64,000 nucleotides of DNA from Pseudonocardia sp. HH130630-07 (GCF_001698125.1 NZ_CP013854.1:3720001-3784000); one strand, 5' to 3'; shown: positions 32,751 to 41,082, counted from the stretch's first letter. The notes: generated from the letters alone by a model not told the origin. Numbers and translations: made by a program.

Positions 32751-33391
32751 GCGATCTCCTCCAGGTAGCCGAGTGCCTCGTCCCGGCCGAGCACGTCGCC
32801 GTACTTGGCCGCGATGTCGAACAGGTTCGCCGCGTGCGGCCCCGCGGCCCGGTCGCCGACACAGTCGCGCGCGACGAGCACCCCGAACCCGGACTGCACG
32901 GCGTCGACCGCGCTCGCCCGGATGCAGCCGCTGGTGGTGGCCCCGCACAGCAGCACGGTGTCCACCCCGGAGGCGCGCAGCAGGGTCGCGAGCCCGGTGT
33001 CGAAGAACGCCGACGCCCCCTTCTTCACGACGAGATGGTCGACCGGGCGGACGTCGAGCCGGTCGTCGAGCGCGACGGCGGGGGAGCCCTCGACGAGCCC
33101 GCGCATCCCCGGCGCCTTCACCAGCCAGGGCAGCGTGTCGAGCTCGGCGGGGGTGTAGGCGATCGTCGTCCAGACGACCGGCGCACCGATCGCCCGGGCC
33201 GCGGCCACCAGCTCGCCGGTCGCCGTGACGACGGCGGACAGGTCGGACCCCGTCGGGTACGCCGGGTCGGTGAAGCCCGCGCTCAGGTCCACGACGACGA
33301 CCGCGGGCCGGGTGCCGCGCCGGCCCGGGGCACCGAACCCGGCGGTGTCGTACGTCGCGTCGGTGGCGGCGCCGTGCGGTCCCGCGCTCAC
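32747..33391 (-). CDS. nicF: isochorismatase-family maleamate amidohydrolase
   Basis: 214 residues. The cysteine hydrolase triad is D35 (VVVVDLSAGF), K123 (VVKKGASAFF) and C156 (GATTSGCIRAS). NicF turns maleamate into maleate and ammonia. Isochorismatase-like enzymes have many substrates; position between nicD and the nicotinate dehydrogenase genes, and the need for this step before NicE, support maleamate. The GTG start overlaps the upstream iron-sulphur subunit stop by 4 nt. Confidence 0.85.
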   Translation of the reverse strand: MSAGPHGAATDATYDTAGFGAPGRRGTRPAVVVVDLSAGFTDPAYPTGSDLSAVVTATGELVAAARAIGAPVVWTTIAYTPAELDTLPWLVKAPGMRGLVEGSPAVALDDRLDVRPVDHLVVKKGASAFFDTGLATLLRASGVDTVLLCGATTSGCIRASAVDAVQSGFGVLVARDCVGDRAAGPHAANLFDIAAKYGDVLGRDEALGYLEEIA

Positions 33392-33891
33392 TCCTCGCCC
33401 CCGGCGGCGCCCGCGATCGCCCGGCGCTGCGCCGCGCAGTCCTGTACCGCGTCGACGATCGTCTGGTAGCCGGTGCACCGGCACAGGTTCGATGCGACGA
33501 CCTCGCGGATCTGCTCGCGGCTCGGGTCCGGTTCCGCGGCGAGGTAGCCCTCGGCCAGCATCAGGAAGCCGGGCGTGCAGAACCCGCACTGCAGCCCGTG
33601 GTGGGCGGCGAAGCACCGCTGCAGGTCCGAGAGCTGCCCGTCGTGCCCCAGCGACTCCACGGTGCGGACGTCCGCGTCCTCCACCTGCACTGCGAACAGC
33701 AGGCAGGAGCGCGCCGGTGCCCCGTCGACGAGCACGGTGCAGGCCCCGCAGACCCCGTGCTCGCAGCCGACGTGGGTGCCGGTCAGGCCCAGGTCGTGGC
33801 GCAGCACGTCGGCCAGCGTGCGCCGGGGCGGGATCGCGAGGTCGTGGCGCTCGCCGTTGACGTGCAGATCGACCAGGACGACGTCGGTCAC
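33388..33891 (-). CDS. nicotinate dehydrogenase-type [2Fe-2S] subunit (xanthine dehydrogenase family)
   Basis: 167 residues. The plant-type cluster has CEHGVCGACTVLVDG (C-x4-C-x2-C, fourth Cys in SCLLF). The second cluster has QCGFCTPGF and LCRCTGYQ. This is the electron-transfer small subunit of a molybdenum hydroxylase, corresponding to NdhS/NicA. The substrate is inferred as nicotinate (to 6-hydroxynicotinate) from the operon. The GTG start at 33891 overlaps the stop of the molybdopterin gene. Confidence 0.92.
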   Translation of the reverse strand: MTDVVLVDLHVNGERHDLAIPPRRTLADVLRHDLGLTGTHVGCEHGVCGACTVLVDGAPARSCLLFAVQVEDADVRTVESLGHDGQLSDLQRCFAAHHGLQCGFCTPGFLMLAEGYLAAEPDPSREQIREVVASNLCRCTGYQTIVDAVQDCAAQRRAIAGAAGGEE

Positions 33892-35117
33892 GGTGCCTCC
33901 TCTCGGGTCGGGGCCGCGGCCAGCGCGGCGTGGATCGCGTGCCGGGGGATGGGGGTGGCGTCCAGCTCGACGCCGGTGTGCCGCAGCGCGTCGTTGACCG
34001 CGTTGAGGACGGCGGCCGGTGCGCCGATCGTCCCGCCCTCCCCGGCTCCCTTGGCGCCGTTCGCGGTGAACGCGCACGGGGTCTCGAGGTGCTCGATCCG
34101 CACGTCCGGGATCTCGGCGGCGGTCGGCACCTTGTACTCCATGAAGCTGGGGGCCAGCGGCTGGCCGAGCTCGTCGTAGACGACCTGCTCGAACAGGGCG
34201 CCCGCGATGCCCTGGGCGATGCCGCCCCGGGCCTGGCCCTCGACCACCCGCGGATGGATGGCGACGCCGCAGTCCTCCACGCAGACGTAGCGCAGGATCT
34301 CGACACCGCCGGTGCCCGGGTCGAGCGCGACCACGCAGCCGTGGCTGGCGTTGGAGAACGTGCCGTCCCCGGCGACGTCGAAGCTCGCCGTCGCGGTCAG
34401 CCCCGGGCCGACGTCCTTCGGCAGCAGGTGCGCGCGCAGGTAGGCGACCTCGGCCAGCTCGGCGAACGGGTACGTCCGGTCCCCGGCACGGACCCCGCCC
34501 GCGCCGTCCAGCACGGCCGAGTCCACATCGGTCCCGGACAGGTGCGCGGCGATCGCCCGCAGCGTCTCCCCGAGCTTCGTCGCGGCCCCGGCGGCGGCCG
34601 AACCGCCGATGGTCACCGAGCGGGACGCGAACGAGCCCCAGCCGTAGGTGATCCGGTCGGTGTCGCCCTGGACGATCGTGACCTTGTCGTAGGGCAGGCC
34701 GAGCCGGTCGGCGACGATCTGGGCGAACGTCGTCTCGTGGCTCTGGCCGTGCGACAGCGTCCCGGTGGTGACGCTGACCGCCCCGCCGGTGTCCATCGTG
34801 ACCTGCGAGAGGTCGAACCCGGGGACGACCTGCATCCGCCGCTGGGCGAAGGCACCGGAGCCGTAGCCGGTCCGCTCGGAGAAGCAGGAGTAGCCGATCC
34901 CGACGATCCGGCCCGGTTCGCGGTGGCCCGGCCAGCCCTCCTCGCGCAGCACCCGCTCGCACAGGTCGAGCGACTCCCGGTAGGACCCCGGGTCGTAGGT
35001 GATGCCGTTGACCCCGCGGTACGGGAACTCGGTGATGAGGTTGCGCCGCCGGATCTGCACCGGGTCGATCCCCAGCTCGCGGGCGGCCCGCTCCATCAGG
35101 CGCTCGGCCACCATCAC
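33888..35117 (-). CDS. molybdopterin-binding subunit, C-terminal part (after in-frame TAA)
   Basis: 409 residues covering the second half of an aldehyde oxidase/xanthine dehydrogenase large subunit: ERLMERAARELGIDPVQIRRRN at the start, then a GHGQ-equivalent LSHGQSHETTFAQI and, near the end, GAKGAGEGGTIGAP with the catalytic Glu. It is in the same frame as the preceding 378-residue part with only TAA at 35118-35120 between. The GTG/ATG at its start has no good ribosome site. Either a nonsense mutation broke a 788-residue subunit or the enzyme is naturally split, as in the NdhL/NdhM subunits of Eubacterium barkeri nicotinate dehydrogenase. Confidence 0.8.
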   Translation of the reverse strand: MMVAERLMERAARELGIDPVQIRRRNLITEFPYRGVNGITYDPGSYRESLDLCERVLREEGWPGHREPGRIVGIGYSCFSERTGYGSGAFAQRRMQVVPGFDLSQVTMDTGGAVSVTTGTLSHGQSHETTFAQIVADRLGLPYDKVTIVQGDTDRITYGWGSFASRSVTIGGSAAAGAATKLGETLRAIAAHLSGTDVDSAVLDGAGGVRAGDRTYPFAELAEVAYLRAHLLPKDVGPGLTATASFDVAGDGTFSNASHGCVVALDPGTGGVEILRYVCVEDCGVAIHPRVVEGQARGGIAQGIAGALFEQVVYDELGQPLAPSFMEYKVPTAAEIPDVRIEHLETPCAFTANGAKGAGEGGTIGAPAAVLNAVNDALRHTGVELDATPIPRHAIHAALAAAPTREEAP

Positions 35118-36254
35118 TTACTGGGGCCGGCTCACCCCGCGGTACGGCGCGGTCGGCGCCTTGTTCGTGGTGACCGCCCGGCCGCGGACCCGGTAGGCCG
35201 GGACCCGGTAGACGCCGGGCATCTCGGCCGAGGCCATCAGCGGCTCGATGCCCGCGGTGAACGGGTAGCAGGAGTAGGCGCCCATGTCGCAGACGACGTC
35301 GGCGTCCAGGGCCAGGATCTCGCCGTCGGCGGTGAACGCGGCCCGGGCGGTGTAGTGCTGCTCGCGGGCCAGGAAGCTCGCGGTCAGCGCCTCGCGCCGG
35401 TCCTCGATCCACTTGACCGGGCGGCGCAGCCGCAGTGCCGCCGCCGCGGCCGCGATCTCCTCGCGGCCCACCACGCACTTCTGCCCGAACCCGCCGCCCA
35501 TGTCCGGCACGGTGACCCGGACCTGCCGCTCGTCCAGTCCCGCGCAGCGGGCCAGCACCGTGCGGACCTGGTGCGGGACCTGGGTGCAGGTACGCACGCG
35601 CAGCTGGTCGTCGCGGTCGTCCCAGTCGGCGACGACGCCGCGGGTCTCCAGCGGCAGCGCGTTCTGCCGCCCGGTCGTGGCCTCGACGGTGACGACGGTG
35701 TGCGCGCCGGCGAAGACCTCGTCGATGCCCTTGGTGGCGAACAGCGAGACGTCGACGAGCACGTTGCCCGGCGCCTCGTCGTGCACCGGGGGACCGGCGG
35801 CGGCGAGCGCCGCGGCCTCGGAGACGACCGGGTCCAGCGGCGCGTACTCGACGACGGCGGCCTCGACCCCGTCCTCGGCGGTGTACGGGTCGGTCGCCAG
35901 CACGACCGCCAGCGGCTCGCCGACGTAGCGGACCTTGTCCCGGGCCAGCACCGGCATCGCCGTCGGCGTGAACTCCTCCGGCGGGCGGTCCAGCAGCGCG
36001 GTGATGTCGGCGAGCGCGAGATCGGCGGCGGCGAACGCGGCGACGACGCCCGGTGTCTCCCGCACCTGCGACAGATCCACATCGGTCACCAGCGCGTGCG
36101 CCTCGGTGCTGCGGACGAATGCGGCGTGCAGCATCCGGGGCAGCGTGACGTCATCGACGAACCGCCCGCGCCCGGCGAGCAGTCGCGGGTCCTCGCGGCG
36201 CGGCACGTCCGCCCCGACCCACGTCCCGTCCCGGCGGAACCCCGGCTCAGCCAT
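35118..36254 (-). CDS. molybdopterin-binding subunit, N-terminal part (before in-frame TAA)
   Basis: 378 residues: the a/b hammerhead domain (WVGADVPRREDPRLLAGRGRF then VRYVGEPLAVVLATD) and the first molybdopterin-binding part (PDMGGGFGQKCVVGREEI, a typical GGGFG(x)K motif). It ends APYRGVSRPQ and TAA, exactly at the family's conserved RGxGRPQ, where the full-length protein continues. The stop is TAA although nearly all neighbours use TGA. Together with 33888-35117 it would equal one normal large subunit (788 codons). It starts at ATG 36254, overlapping the FAD-subunit stop by 8 nt. Confidence 0.82.
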   Translation of the reverse strand: MAEPGFRRDGTWVGADVPRREDPRLLAGRGRFVDDVTLPRMLHAAFVRSTEAHALVTDVDLSQVRETPGVVAAFAAADLALADITALLDRPPEEFTPTAMPVLARDKVRYVGEPLAVVLATDPYTAEDGVEAAVVEYAPLDPVVSEAAALAAAGPPVHDEAPGNVLVDVSLFATKGIDEVFAGAHTVVTVEATTGRQNALPLETRGVVADWDDRDDQLRVRTCTQVPHQVRTVLARCAGLDERQVRVTVPDMGGGFGQKCVVGREEIAAAAAALRLRRPVKWIEDRREALTASFLAREQHYTARAAFTADGEILALDADVVCDMGAYSCYPFTAGIEPLMASAEMPGVYRVPAYRVRGRAVTTNKAPTAPYRGVSRPQ

Positions 36255-37041
36255 GCCGCCGTCCTCCCGCCTCGGCCCTGGCCCGCTCGACCAGGGTCCG
36301 GACCAGCGCCCGGCGGTACGCCGCCGGGGCGCCGGGCTCGTCGCGCAGGGTCAGGCCGTCGGCGACCTCGGCGGCGGGGCCCGCGGGGCGCAGGAGCACC
36401 GGGACGGTGCCCACCCCGCCCAGCGCGACCGACCCGGTGTCGAGATCGACTCCTGCGGCGACGATCGCGAAGTCGCCGCGCCGGTCGGCGTACTCGGCGA
36501 GCGCGGCCCGGGGCGCCGGGCGACCGAACACGACCTCGGTGACGATCTCGTCGGCGCCGAGCGCCGTGCTGAACGGGCCGAGGAAGAACTCCCCGGCCGC
36601 GATCTCCCGGCGCCCGCCCGGACCCTCGGCGACGACGACCGCGTCCAGCAGCACCGCGAGCAGGCACCACTCGGCGGTGGCGTCGGCGTGCGCGATGCTG
36701 CCGCCGACCGTGCCGCGGGTCCGGATCGGCAGGTGCCCGACCCAGCGCATCGCCTCGGACAGCACCCGGAAGTCCGGCCCCAGGTCGGCCCGCTCGACGG
36801 CGTGGTGCGTGGTGAGCGCGCCGATCCGCAGGGCGTCGCCGTCGCGCCGGATGCCGGACAGCCCGGGTATCCGGCCGATGTCGACGAGGTGCCCCGGCCG
36901 GGCCATCCGGTAGTTCATCATCGCGACCAGGCTCTGCCCGCCGGCCAGGATCTTCGGGTCGTCGTCGGCCAGCTCGGTGAGCAGCTCGACGGCGCCGCGC
37001 ACCGACGACGCCCGGTGGTAGGTGAACGCGGCCGGCTTCAC
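36247..37041 (-). CDS. molybdenum hydroxylase FAD-binding subunit
   Basis: 264 residues. FAD-binding motifs are AGGQSLVAMMNYR (residues around 35) and TRGTVGGSIAHADATAEW (around 110), as in CO dehydrogenase medium subunits. It passes electrons from the [2Fe-2S] subunit to its acceptor. With the 2Fe-2S and molybdopterin genes it forms a three-component enzyme like NdhFSLM; Pseudomonas NicAB uses cytochrome c domains instead, which are absent here. The GTG start overlaps the MFS stop by 4 nt. Confidence 0.92.
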   Translation of the reverse strand: MKPAAFTYHRASSVRGAVELLTELADDDPKILAGGQSLVAMMNYRMARPGHLVDIGRIPGLSGIRRDGDALRIGALTTHHAVERADLGPDFRVLSEAMRWVGHLPIRTRGTVGGSIAHADATAEWCLLAVLLDAVVVAEGPGGRREIAAGEFFLGPFSTALGADEIVTEVVFGRPAPRAALAEYADRRGDFAIVAAGVDLDTGSVALGGVGTVPVLLRPAGPAAEVADGLTLRDEPGAPAAYRRALVRTLVERARAEAGGRRHG

Positions 37042-38435
37042 GTGCGCTCCGCGACCGGGCCGTCCAGCCGCTCCTCGGTGCCGGTGATCCGGTCCAGCTC
37101 CCGCCCGCGGGTCTCCGGGGCCCCCAGCGCCATGAACACCACGGCGGCGAGGACGAACACGGCCATCAGCGCGAACGTCAGGGGCAGCCCCAGCACCGGC
37201 CACAGCAGGCTGCCGAACACCAGCGGGACGAACCCGGTGACCGCCCGGCTCGACGACGACGCCCAGCCGAACCCGGAGGCCCGCAGCTCCGTCGGGTACA
37301 GCTCGGAGACGTAGGCGTACATCACCGGGATGACGACGAGGGCGAAGAACCCGAACACCGCGATCATCGCGATGGCCGCCGTCGAGGACTCCATGACCAG
37401 GGCGAACACGACCAGCGACAGTGCCGCGGCCGGTCCGGCGATGCCGATCACCCACTTGCGGCCGAGCGTCTCGACCAGCAGCACCGAGGTGATCACGCCG
37501 AGGATGCCGACCGCGTTCATCACCGTCGTCGAGCCGAACGCGGCGACCTCGCCCATGCCCTGGGCCCGCAGGATCGACGGCATCCAGGACAGCGCCGCGT
37601 AGTAGACGACCATCACCGAGACGAACAACGCCCAGGCGACCCCGGTGATCCGCGGCGAGAACGCCCACACCAGGCGCAGCTGCTCGGTGAGCGCGCCGAG
37701 GCCGCGCCGCCGCGAGGTGACGGTCTCCGGGGCGGCGGCCGTGATCACGTACGGCTCGGCGGCGGCCCCGGTACGGCGGACCATGTCGTCGATGACGACC
37801 CTGGCCTCGGTCTCGCGGCCGGTGCGGGCCAGGTACAGCGGCGACTCCGGGACACCACGCCGGATCCAGAACAGCAGCAGCGCGGGCAGCACCATCAGAG
37901 CGAGCATCCAGCGCCAGTTGCCGTCCACCGGCACCAGCAGCGTCGCGGACAGCCCGGCCAGCGTGGTGCCGATCGGCCACCAGCCGTCCATCGCGGCGAG
38001 CACCCGGCCCCGTTGCCGGCGCGGGGAGAACTCGCTGACGATCGCGTAGTCCACCGGGATGCAGCCGCCGAGCCCGATCCCGGCCAGGAAGCGCAGCAGC
38101 AGGAAGACCTCCCAGTTCGGCGACAGCGCCCCGAGCACCGAGAACAGCGCGAAGATCAGCAGCGTGATGCTGAAGACGCGTTTGCGGCCCATCCGGTCGG
38201 CGATGGTGCCGCACGCGACGGCGCCGACCGCCATGCCGATGAGGTTGGCCGTCGCGACCAGGCCCCGCTGCCCGGTGGACAGGTCGAACTCGGTCCCGAG
38301 CAGCGGGGTGAGGAAGCCGTTGAGGGCGACGTCCCAGGCGTCGAACATGTAGCCGAGGCCGCCGATGAGGAAGATCTTCCCCTGGACGCCCCAGCGCCAC
38401 GGCAGGTCCTGGACGACCTGGTCTCCGGTACGCAT
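37038..38435 (-). CDS. MFS transporter, probable nicotinate/pyridine carboxylate uptake
   Basis: 465 residues with twelve helices in the SV2/aromatic-acid-symporter style: FLIGGLGYMFDAWDVALNGF in helix 1, GTIADRMGRKRVF (loop 2-3) and RFLAGIGLGGCIPVDYAIVSEF in helix 4. The Asp pair in helix 1 is typical of proton-coupled organic acid importers. Its place between nicC (24 bp upstream) and the dehydrogenase genes suggests nicotinate or a hydroxylated product as substrate, in line with NicT-like roles. Confidence 0.87.
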   Translation of the reverse strand: MRTGDQVVQDLPWRWGVQGKIFLIGGLGYMFDAWDVALNGFLTPLLGTEFDLSTGQRGLVATANLIGMAVGAVACGTIADRMGRKRVFSITLLIFALFSVLGALSPNWEVFLLLRFLAGIGLGGCIPVDYAIVSEFSPRRQRGRVLAAMDGWWPIGTTLAGLSATLLVPVDGNWRWMLALMVLPALLLFWIRRGVPESPLYLARTGRETEARVVIDDMVRRTGAAAEPYVITAAAPETVTSRRRGLGALTEQLRLVWAFSPRITGVAWALFVSVMVVYYAALSWMPSILRAQGMGEVAAFGSTTVMNAVGILGVITSVLLVETLGRKWVIGIAGPAAALSLVVFALVMESSTAAIAMIAVFGFFALVVIPVMYAYVSELYPTELRASGFGWASSSSRAVTGFVPLVFGSLLWPVLGLPLTFALMAVFVLAAVVFMALGAPETRGRELDRITGTEERLDGPVAERT

Positions 38436-38459
38436 GGCGGTACTCCTTGGTCGGTCGGG

Positions 38460-39728
38460 TCAGCGGACGAACTGGTACGTGACGGCCTCGTCGCCGCGAT
38501 CGTGCAGCGGTGACCCGCGCCAGAGCCAGTCGTAGGAGACGTCGGACTCGCCGTCGAACCGGCGGAGCTTGGCGTCGCGTTCGCGCTGCTCCGGGCCGTC
38601 GGGGAGGTGGTAGAAGTCCATGTTCGCCCGGGACGCGTCCTGCACCATCCCGGCGTGCTTGGCCCGGCGGTGCACGTAGCGGGCCAGCGCGCCGTCGATC
38701 CCGGCCCGGCCCGCCGCGCCGAGCTCCTCGGCGAGCACGGCCGCGTCCTCCATCGCCTGCGAGGCACCCTGGGCCTGGTAGGGGAGCATCGCGTGGCAGG
38801 CGTCGCCGAGCAGGGCGACCCGGCCGTCGATCCACACCGGGTCGCGGCGGCGGCGGTACAGGGCGAACGCGGCCACGTCCTCCTTGGCCTTGGACAGCAT
38901 CGCCGGGACCCGGTCGTCCCAGTCCGCGAACGCCTCCACCAGCTCGGACACCGGTGCCGGGGCCGTCCAGTCCCGTTCCACCCCGGCCGTGCAGGGCACG
39001 ATCGCGACCACGTTGAGGAACTCCCCGCGGCGGATCACGTAGTGCACGAGATGGCGGCCGGGGCCGTACCAGATCGTGGAGTGGTAGCGGTCGAGGAGGA
39101 ACCGGGTGGCCGGGTCGGCGGCGATCAGGTCGCCCGGGATCAGTGCCCGGTAGGCCATCTCCCCGGAGAACACCAGGGTGTCGTCGAACCCGGCGAGGTC
39201 ACGGACCCGGGAGCGGATCCCGTCGGCACCGACCAGGACGTCGCCGGCGAACCGGTCGCCGCGGGCGGTGACCGCGACCGGCCGGTCGGTGCCGGTGCCG
39301 TCGAGCCCGACGACCTCGGCGCCGGTGTGCACGGCGACGACCGGTCCCGGCCCGTCCGGGTCGGTGCACGCGTCGAGCAGGATCCGGTGCAGGTCGGCCC
39401 GGTGGTAGTGCCAGTAGGGCGCGCCGTAGGCGTCGACGACGGACCGGCCGAGCGGGAGCTGGGCGATGACCGCGCCGTCGGCCCAGCGCCGTCGCACCTG
39501 GTCCTGCGGCGCGGTGTGGATCCGCTCCATCGCCGGGCGCAGGCCGAGCCCGACGAGCACCCGGCTCGCGTTCGGCGCGGTCTGGATCCCGGCCCCGACC
39601 TCACCGAGCTGCGGCGCGGTCTCCAGCACGGTCACCCGGAAGCCCTGCCGGCGCAGGGCGAGCGCCGTCGTCAGCCCGCCGAGGCCGCCCCCGGCGACCG
39701 TGATCTCCAGCGACTGGCTGGGTGCCAC
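38460..39728 (-). CDS. nicC: FAD-dependent 6-hydroxynicotinate 3-monooxygenase
   Basis: 422 residues of the class A flavin monooxygenase family (salicylate hydroxylase-like). It shows the FAD motif VAGGGLGGLTTALALRRQG, the DG motif in VGADGIRSRVRD, and the GD motif GDACHAMLPYQAQGASQAME. NicC decarboxylates and hydroxylates 6-hydroxynicotinate to 2,5-dihydroxypyridine, the substrate of NicX. The GTG at 39728 is chosen because GAGGAGG lies 6 nt upstream. It is the first gene of the leftward unit, driven by the 32-bp block at 39789-39820. Exact substrate is inferred from context; no picolinate-pathway decarboxylase is present. Confidence 0.85.
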   Translation of the reverse strand: MAPSQSLEITVAGGGLGGLTTALALRRQGFRVTVLETAPQLGEVGAGIQTAPNASRVLVGLGLRPAMERIHTAPQDQVRRRWADGAVIAQLPLGRSVVDAYGAPYWHYHRADLHRILLDACTDPDGPGPVVAVHTGAEVVGLDGTGTDRPVAVTARGDRFAGDVLVGADGIRSRVRDLAGFDDTLVFSGEMAYRALIPGDLIAADPATRFLLDRYHSTIWYGPGRHLVHYVIRRGEFLNVVAIVPCTAGVERDWTAPAPVSELVEAFADWDDRVPAMLSKAKEDVAAFALYRRRRDPVWIDGRVALLGDACHAMLPYQAQGASQAMEDAAVLAEELGAAGRAGIDGALARYVHRRAKHAGMVQDASRANMDFYHLPDGPEQRERDAKLRRFDGESDVSYDWLWRGSPLHDRGDEAVTYQFVR

Positions 39729-39788
39729 GACGTACCTCCTCGCATGCCGTTCCCGCCGCGTCGGGTGTGACGCAGCCCCCACAGGAAC

Positions 39789-39820
39789 TAATCCGAGCAC
39801 GTACTATCCGGATACGCAAG
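39789..39820 (-). promoter_or_regulatory. nicC operon promoter/operator, shared 32-bp block
   Basis: Same 32-bp block as 24965-24996 with one mismatch, in leftward orientation. TTGCGT (complement of 39814-39819), 17-bp spacer, TCGGAT (complement of 39791-39796) and the central AGTACGTGCT dyad are all kept. It gives a leader of about 55 nt to nicC. Repression by the neighbouring MarR protein is inferred. Confidence 0.8.
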
Positions 39821-39841
39821 AGTTTGCCCCTCCCCACGTTG

Positions 39842-39890
39842 CACTCATGGAGCTTCGGCCTCGTCTCACCGGGCCGAAGCTCCATGAGTG
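39842..39890. repeat. dispersed palindrome copy 1, probable terminator of the MarR gene
   Basis: Perfect 19-bp arms beginning CACTCATGGAGCTTCGGCC (39842-39860 and its complement 39872-39890), 11-nt loop. It lies 4 bp beyond the MarR stop. A second copy with identical arms is at 42968-43016. It would form a strong hairpin in RNA. Confidence 0.85.
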
Positions 39891-39894
39891 GCGG

Positions 39895-40404
39895 TTACGC
39901 GGGGTCGGTCAGGTGGTTGCGTTCCGCTATCGACTCCCAGTGGGTGCCGAGGGTGTTCAGGAGGGCGGCCAGGTCGTGGCGGCGGTCCTCGGGGAGGGCG
40001 GTGAGCAGCTCCTGGTCCAGGCGCCGGGTGCGGCGGGTGACCTCGGCGAGCGCGGCGCCGCCGTCCTTGGTCAGCGAGAGCAGCTTGCGGCGGGCGTCGC
40101 GGGGTGACTCGGTCCGCCGGATCAGGCCGCGCCGTTCCAGGCGGCGGCAGACGTCGGCCATCGTCGAGGTGTCCAGCGCCACCGCACCGGCGAGCGAGCC
40201 CTGGTCGGAGTCGGGGTAGGCGCGCACCGCGGACAGGACCGCGAACTGCGGACCGGTGAGCACCGCGTCGACGTGCCGGTTCCAGGCCGCGAGGTAGGCC
40301 TGGTACATCCGGCGGGCGCCGTAGCCCGGCGCGGCGACGAGGTCCGCCGGTGGTGCCGCGGTGACGGCCGGCGTGCGCTCACCCCGCCGCAACGGCTCGC
40401 CCAT
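39895..40404 (-). CDS. MarR-family regulator, probable nicotinate-pathway repressor
   Basis: 169 residues with the winged helix-turn-helix: LTGPQFAVLSAVRAYP, GSLAGAVALDTSTMADVCRRLERRGLI split around helix 3, and a wing with SPRDARRKLLSLT. It is similar in size and role to NicR, the MarR-type repressor of Pseudomonas nic genes that senses 6-hydroxynicotinate. A related ACGT-centred site lies in front of its own gene (40451-40468), implying autoregulation. The start has GGAGGA upstream. It stops with TAA, followed by the palindromic repeat. Confidence 0.85.
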   Translation of the reverse strand: MGEPLRRGERTPAVTAAPPADLVAAPGYGARRMYQAYLAAWNRHVDAVLTGPQFAVLSAVRAYPDSDQGSLAGAVALDTSTMADVCRRLERRGLIRRTESPRDARRKLLSLTKDGGAALAEVTRRTRRLDQELLTALPEDRRHDLAALLNTLGTHWESIAERNHLTDPA

Positions 40405-40450
40405 GGTTCCTCCGAGGCCGGTCCGGACCGGGTGCCCGGGACGCGCCGGT

Positions 40451-40468
40451 GATCCTACGTGCCCGGAC
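40451..40468. promoter_or_regulatory. third, weaker nic-type operator in front of the MarR gene
   Basis: An 18-bp stretch, GATCCTACGTGCCCGGAC, matching the nic block (GATAGTACGTGCTCGGAT) at 14 of 18 positions, with the central TACGTGC kept. It is 47 bp in front of the MarR start. Autoregulation is inferred. Confidence 0.5.
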
Positions 40469-40503
40469 GGTCACGACCGGCGCACCGCCGGGACGGGACG
40501 GGA

Positions 40504-41082
40504 TCAGCGCGGGCGCAGGCCGTCGACCAGCAGGTCCAGCAGTCGCCCGGCCTGGACCCGGTTCTCCGGATCGGCGAGCGCCATGCAGATCCCGCTGGTG
40601 CCGACCAGCACGTCGGCCGCGTCCACGTCGGACCGCAGGGTGCCCTCGGCGATGCCGGCCACGTGCAGCTCGCGCACCGCCTCCAGCATCCGCTCCCGGC
40701 TCTGGGCGAACGGGTTGCGCCCGCACGCGACGAGCGAGTGCAGCGAGTCCTTGAGGTGCTTCTTGGTGATCACGTAGTCGACGAACCGGTCCATCCAGGC
40801 GCGCAGGGCCTGGTCGGCGGGCAGCTCGGCGCCCAGTTCCGCGGCCGCGGAGCACAGCCGGTCCAGCTCGTTGCGGTAGACGGCCTCGACCAGCGCGTCC
40901 CGGTTCGGGAAGTGCCGGTAGAGGGTGCCGATGCCGACCCCGGCGTCCTTCGCGATGCCGTCCAGCGTGGGGGAGGGGCCGCCGGTGCTCTCCGCCGTGA
41001 ACGCCCGGAACGCCGCCGCGAGCAACAGCTCGCGGTTACGGGCGGCGTCCGCACGCAGTGCGGGACGGGTGCCGGTGCCCAT
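40504..41082 (-). CDS. TetR-family transcriptional regulator
   Basis: 192 residues. The N-terminal helix-turn-helix reads TLDGIAKDAGVGIGTLYRHFPNRDALVEAVY, the standard TetR signature, followed by a ligand-binding domain. The ATG at 41082 has GAGGAGG upstream. It is divergent from an SDR gene, and their 179-bp gap carries a 24-bp palindrome and a second dyad, so local repression of the SDR gene and itself is the natural reading. Confidence 0.92.
   Translation of the reverse strand: MGTGTRPALRADAARNRELLLAAAFRAFTAESTGGPSPTLDGIAKDAGVGIGTLYRHFPNRDALVEAVYRNELDRLCSAAAELGAELPADQALRAWMDRFVDYVITKKHLKDSLHSLVACGRNPFAQSRERMLEAVRELHVAGIAEGTLRSDVDAADVLVGTSGICMALADPENRVQAGRLLDLLVDGLRPR

Noticed and set aside
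35118..35120. Selenocysteine or programmed recoding at the stop within the molybdopterin subunit
   Set aside because: The codon is TAA, not TGA, and there is no slippery site or stem-loop evident after it.
25024..39728. Picolinate degradation as the pathway
   Set aside because: It shares the lower steps (NicX onward), but no 3,6-dihydroxypicolinate decarboxylase gene is present, and a NicC-type monooxygenase is.
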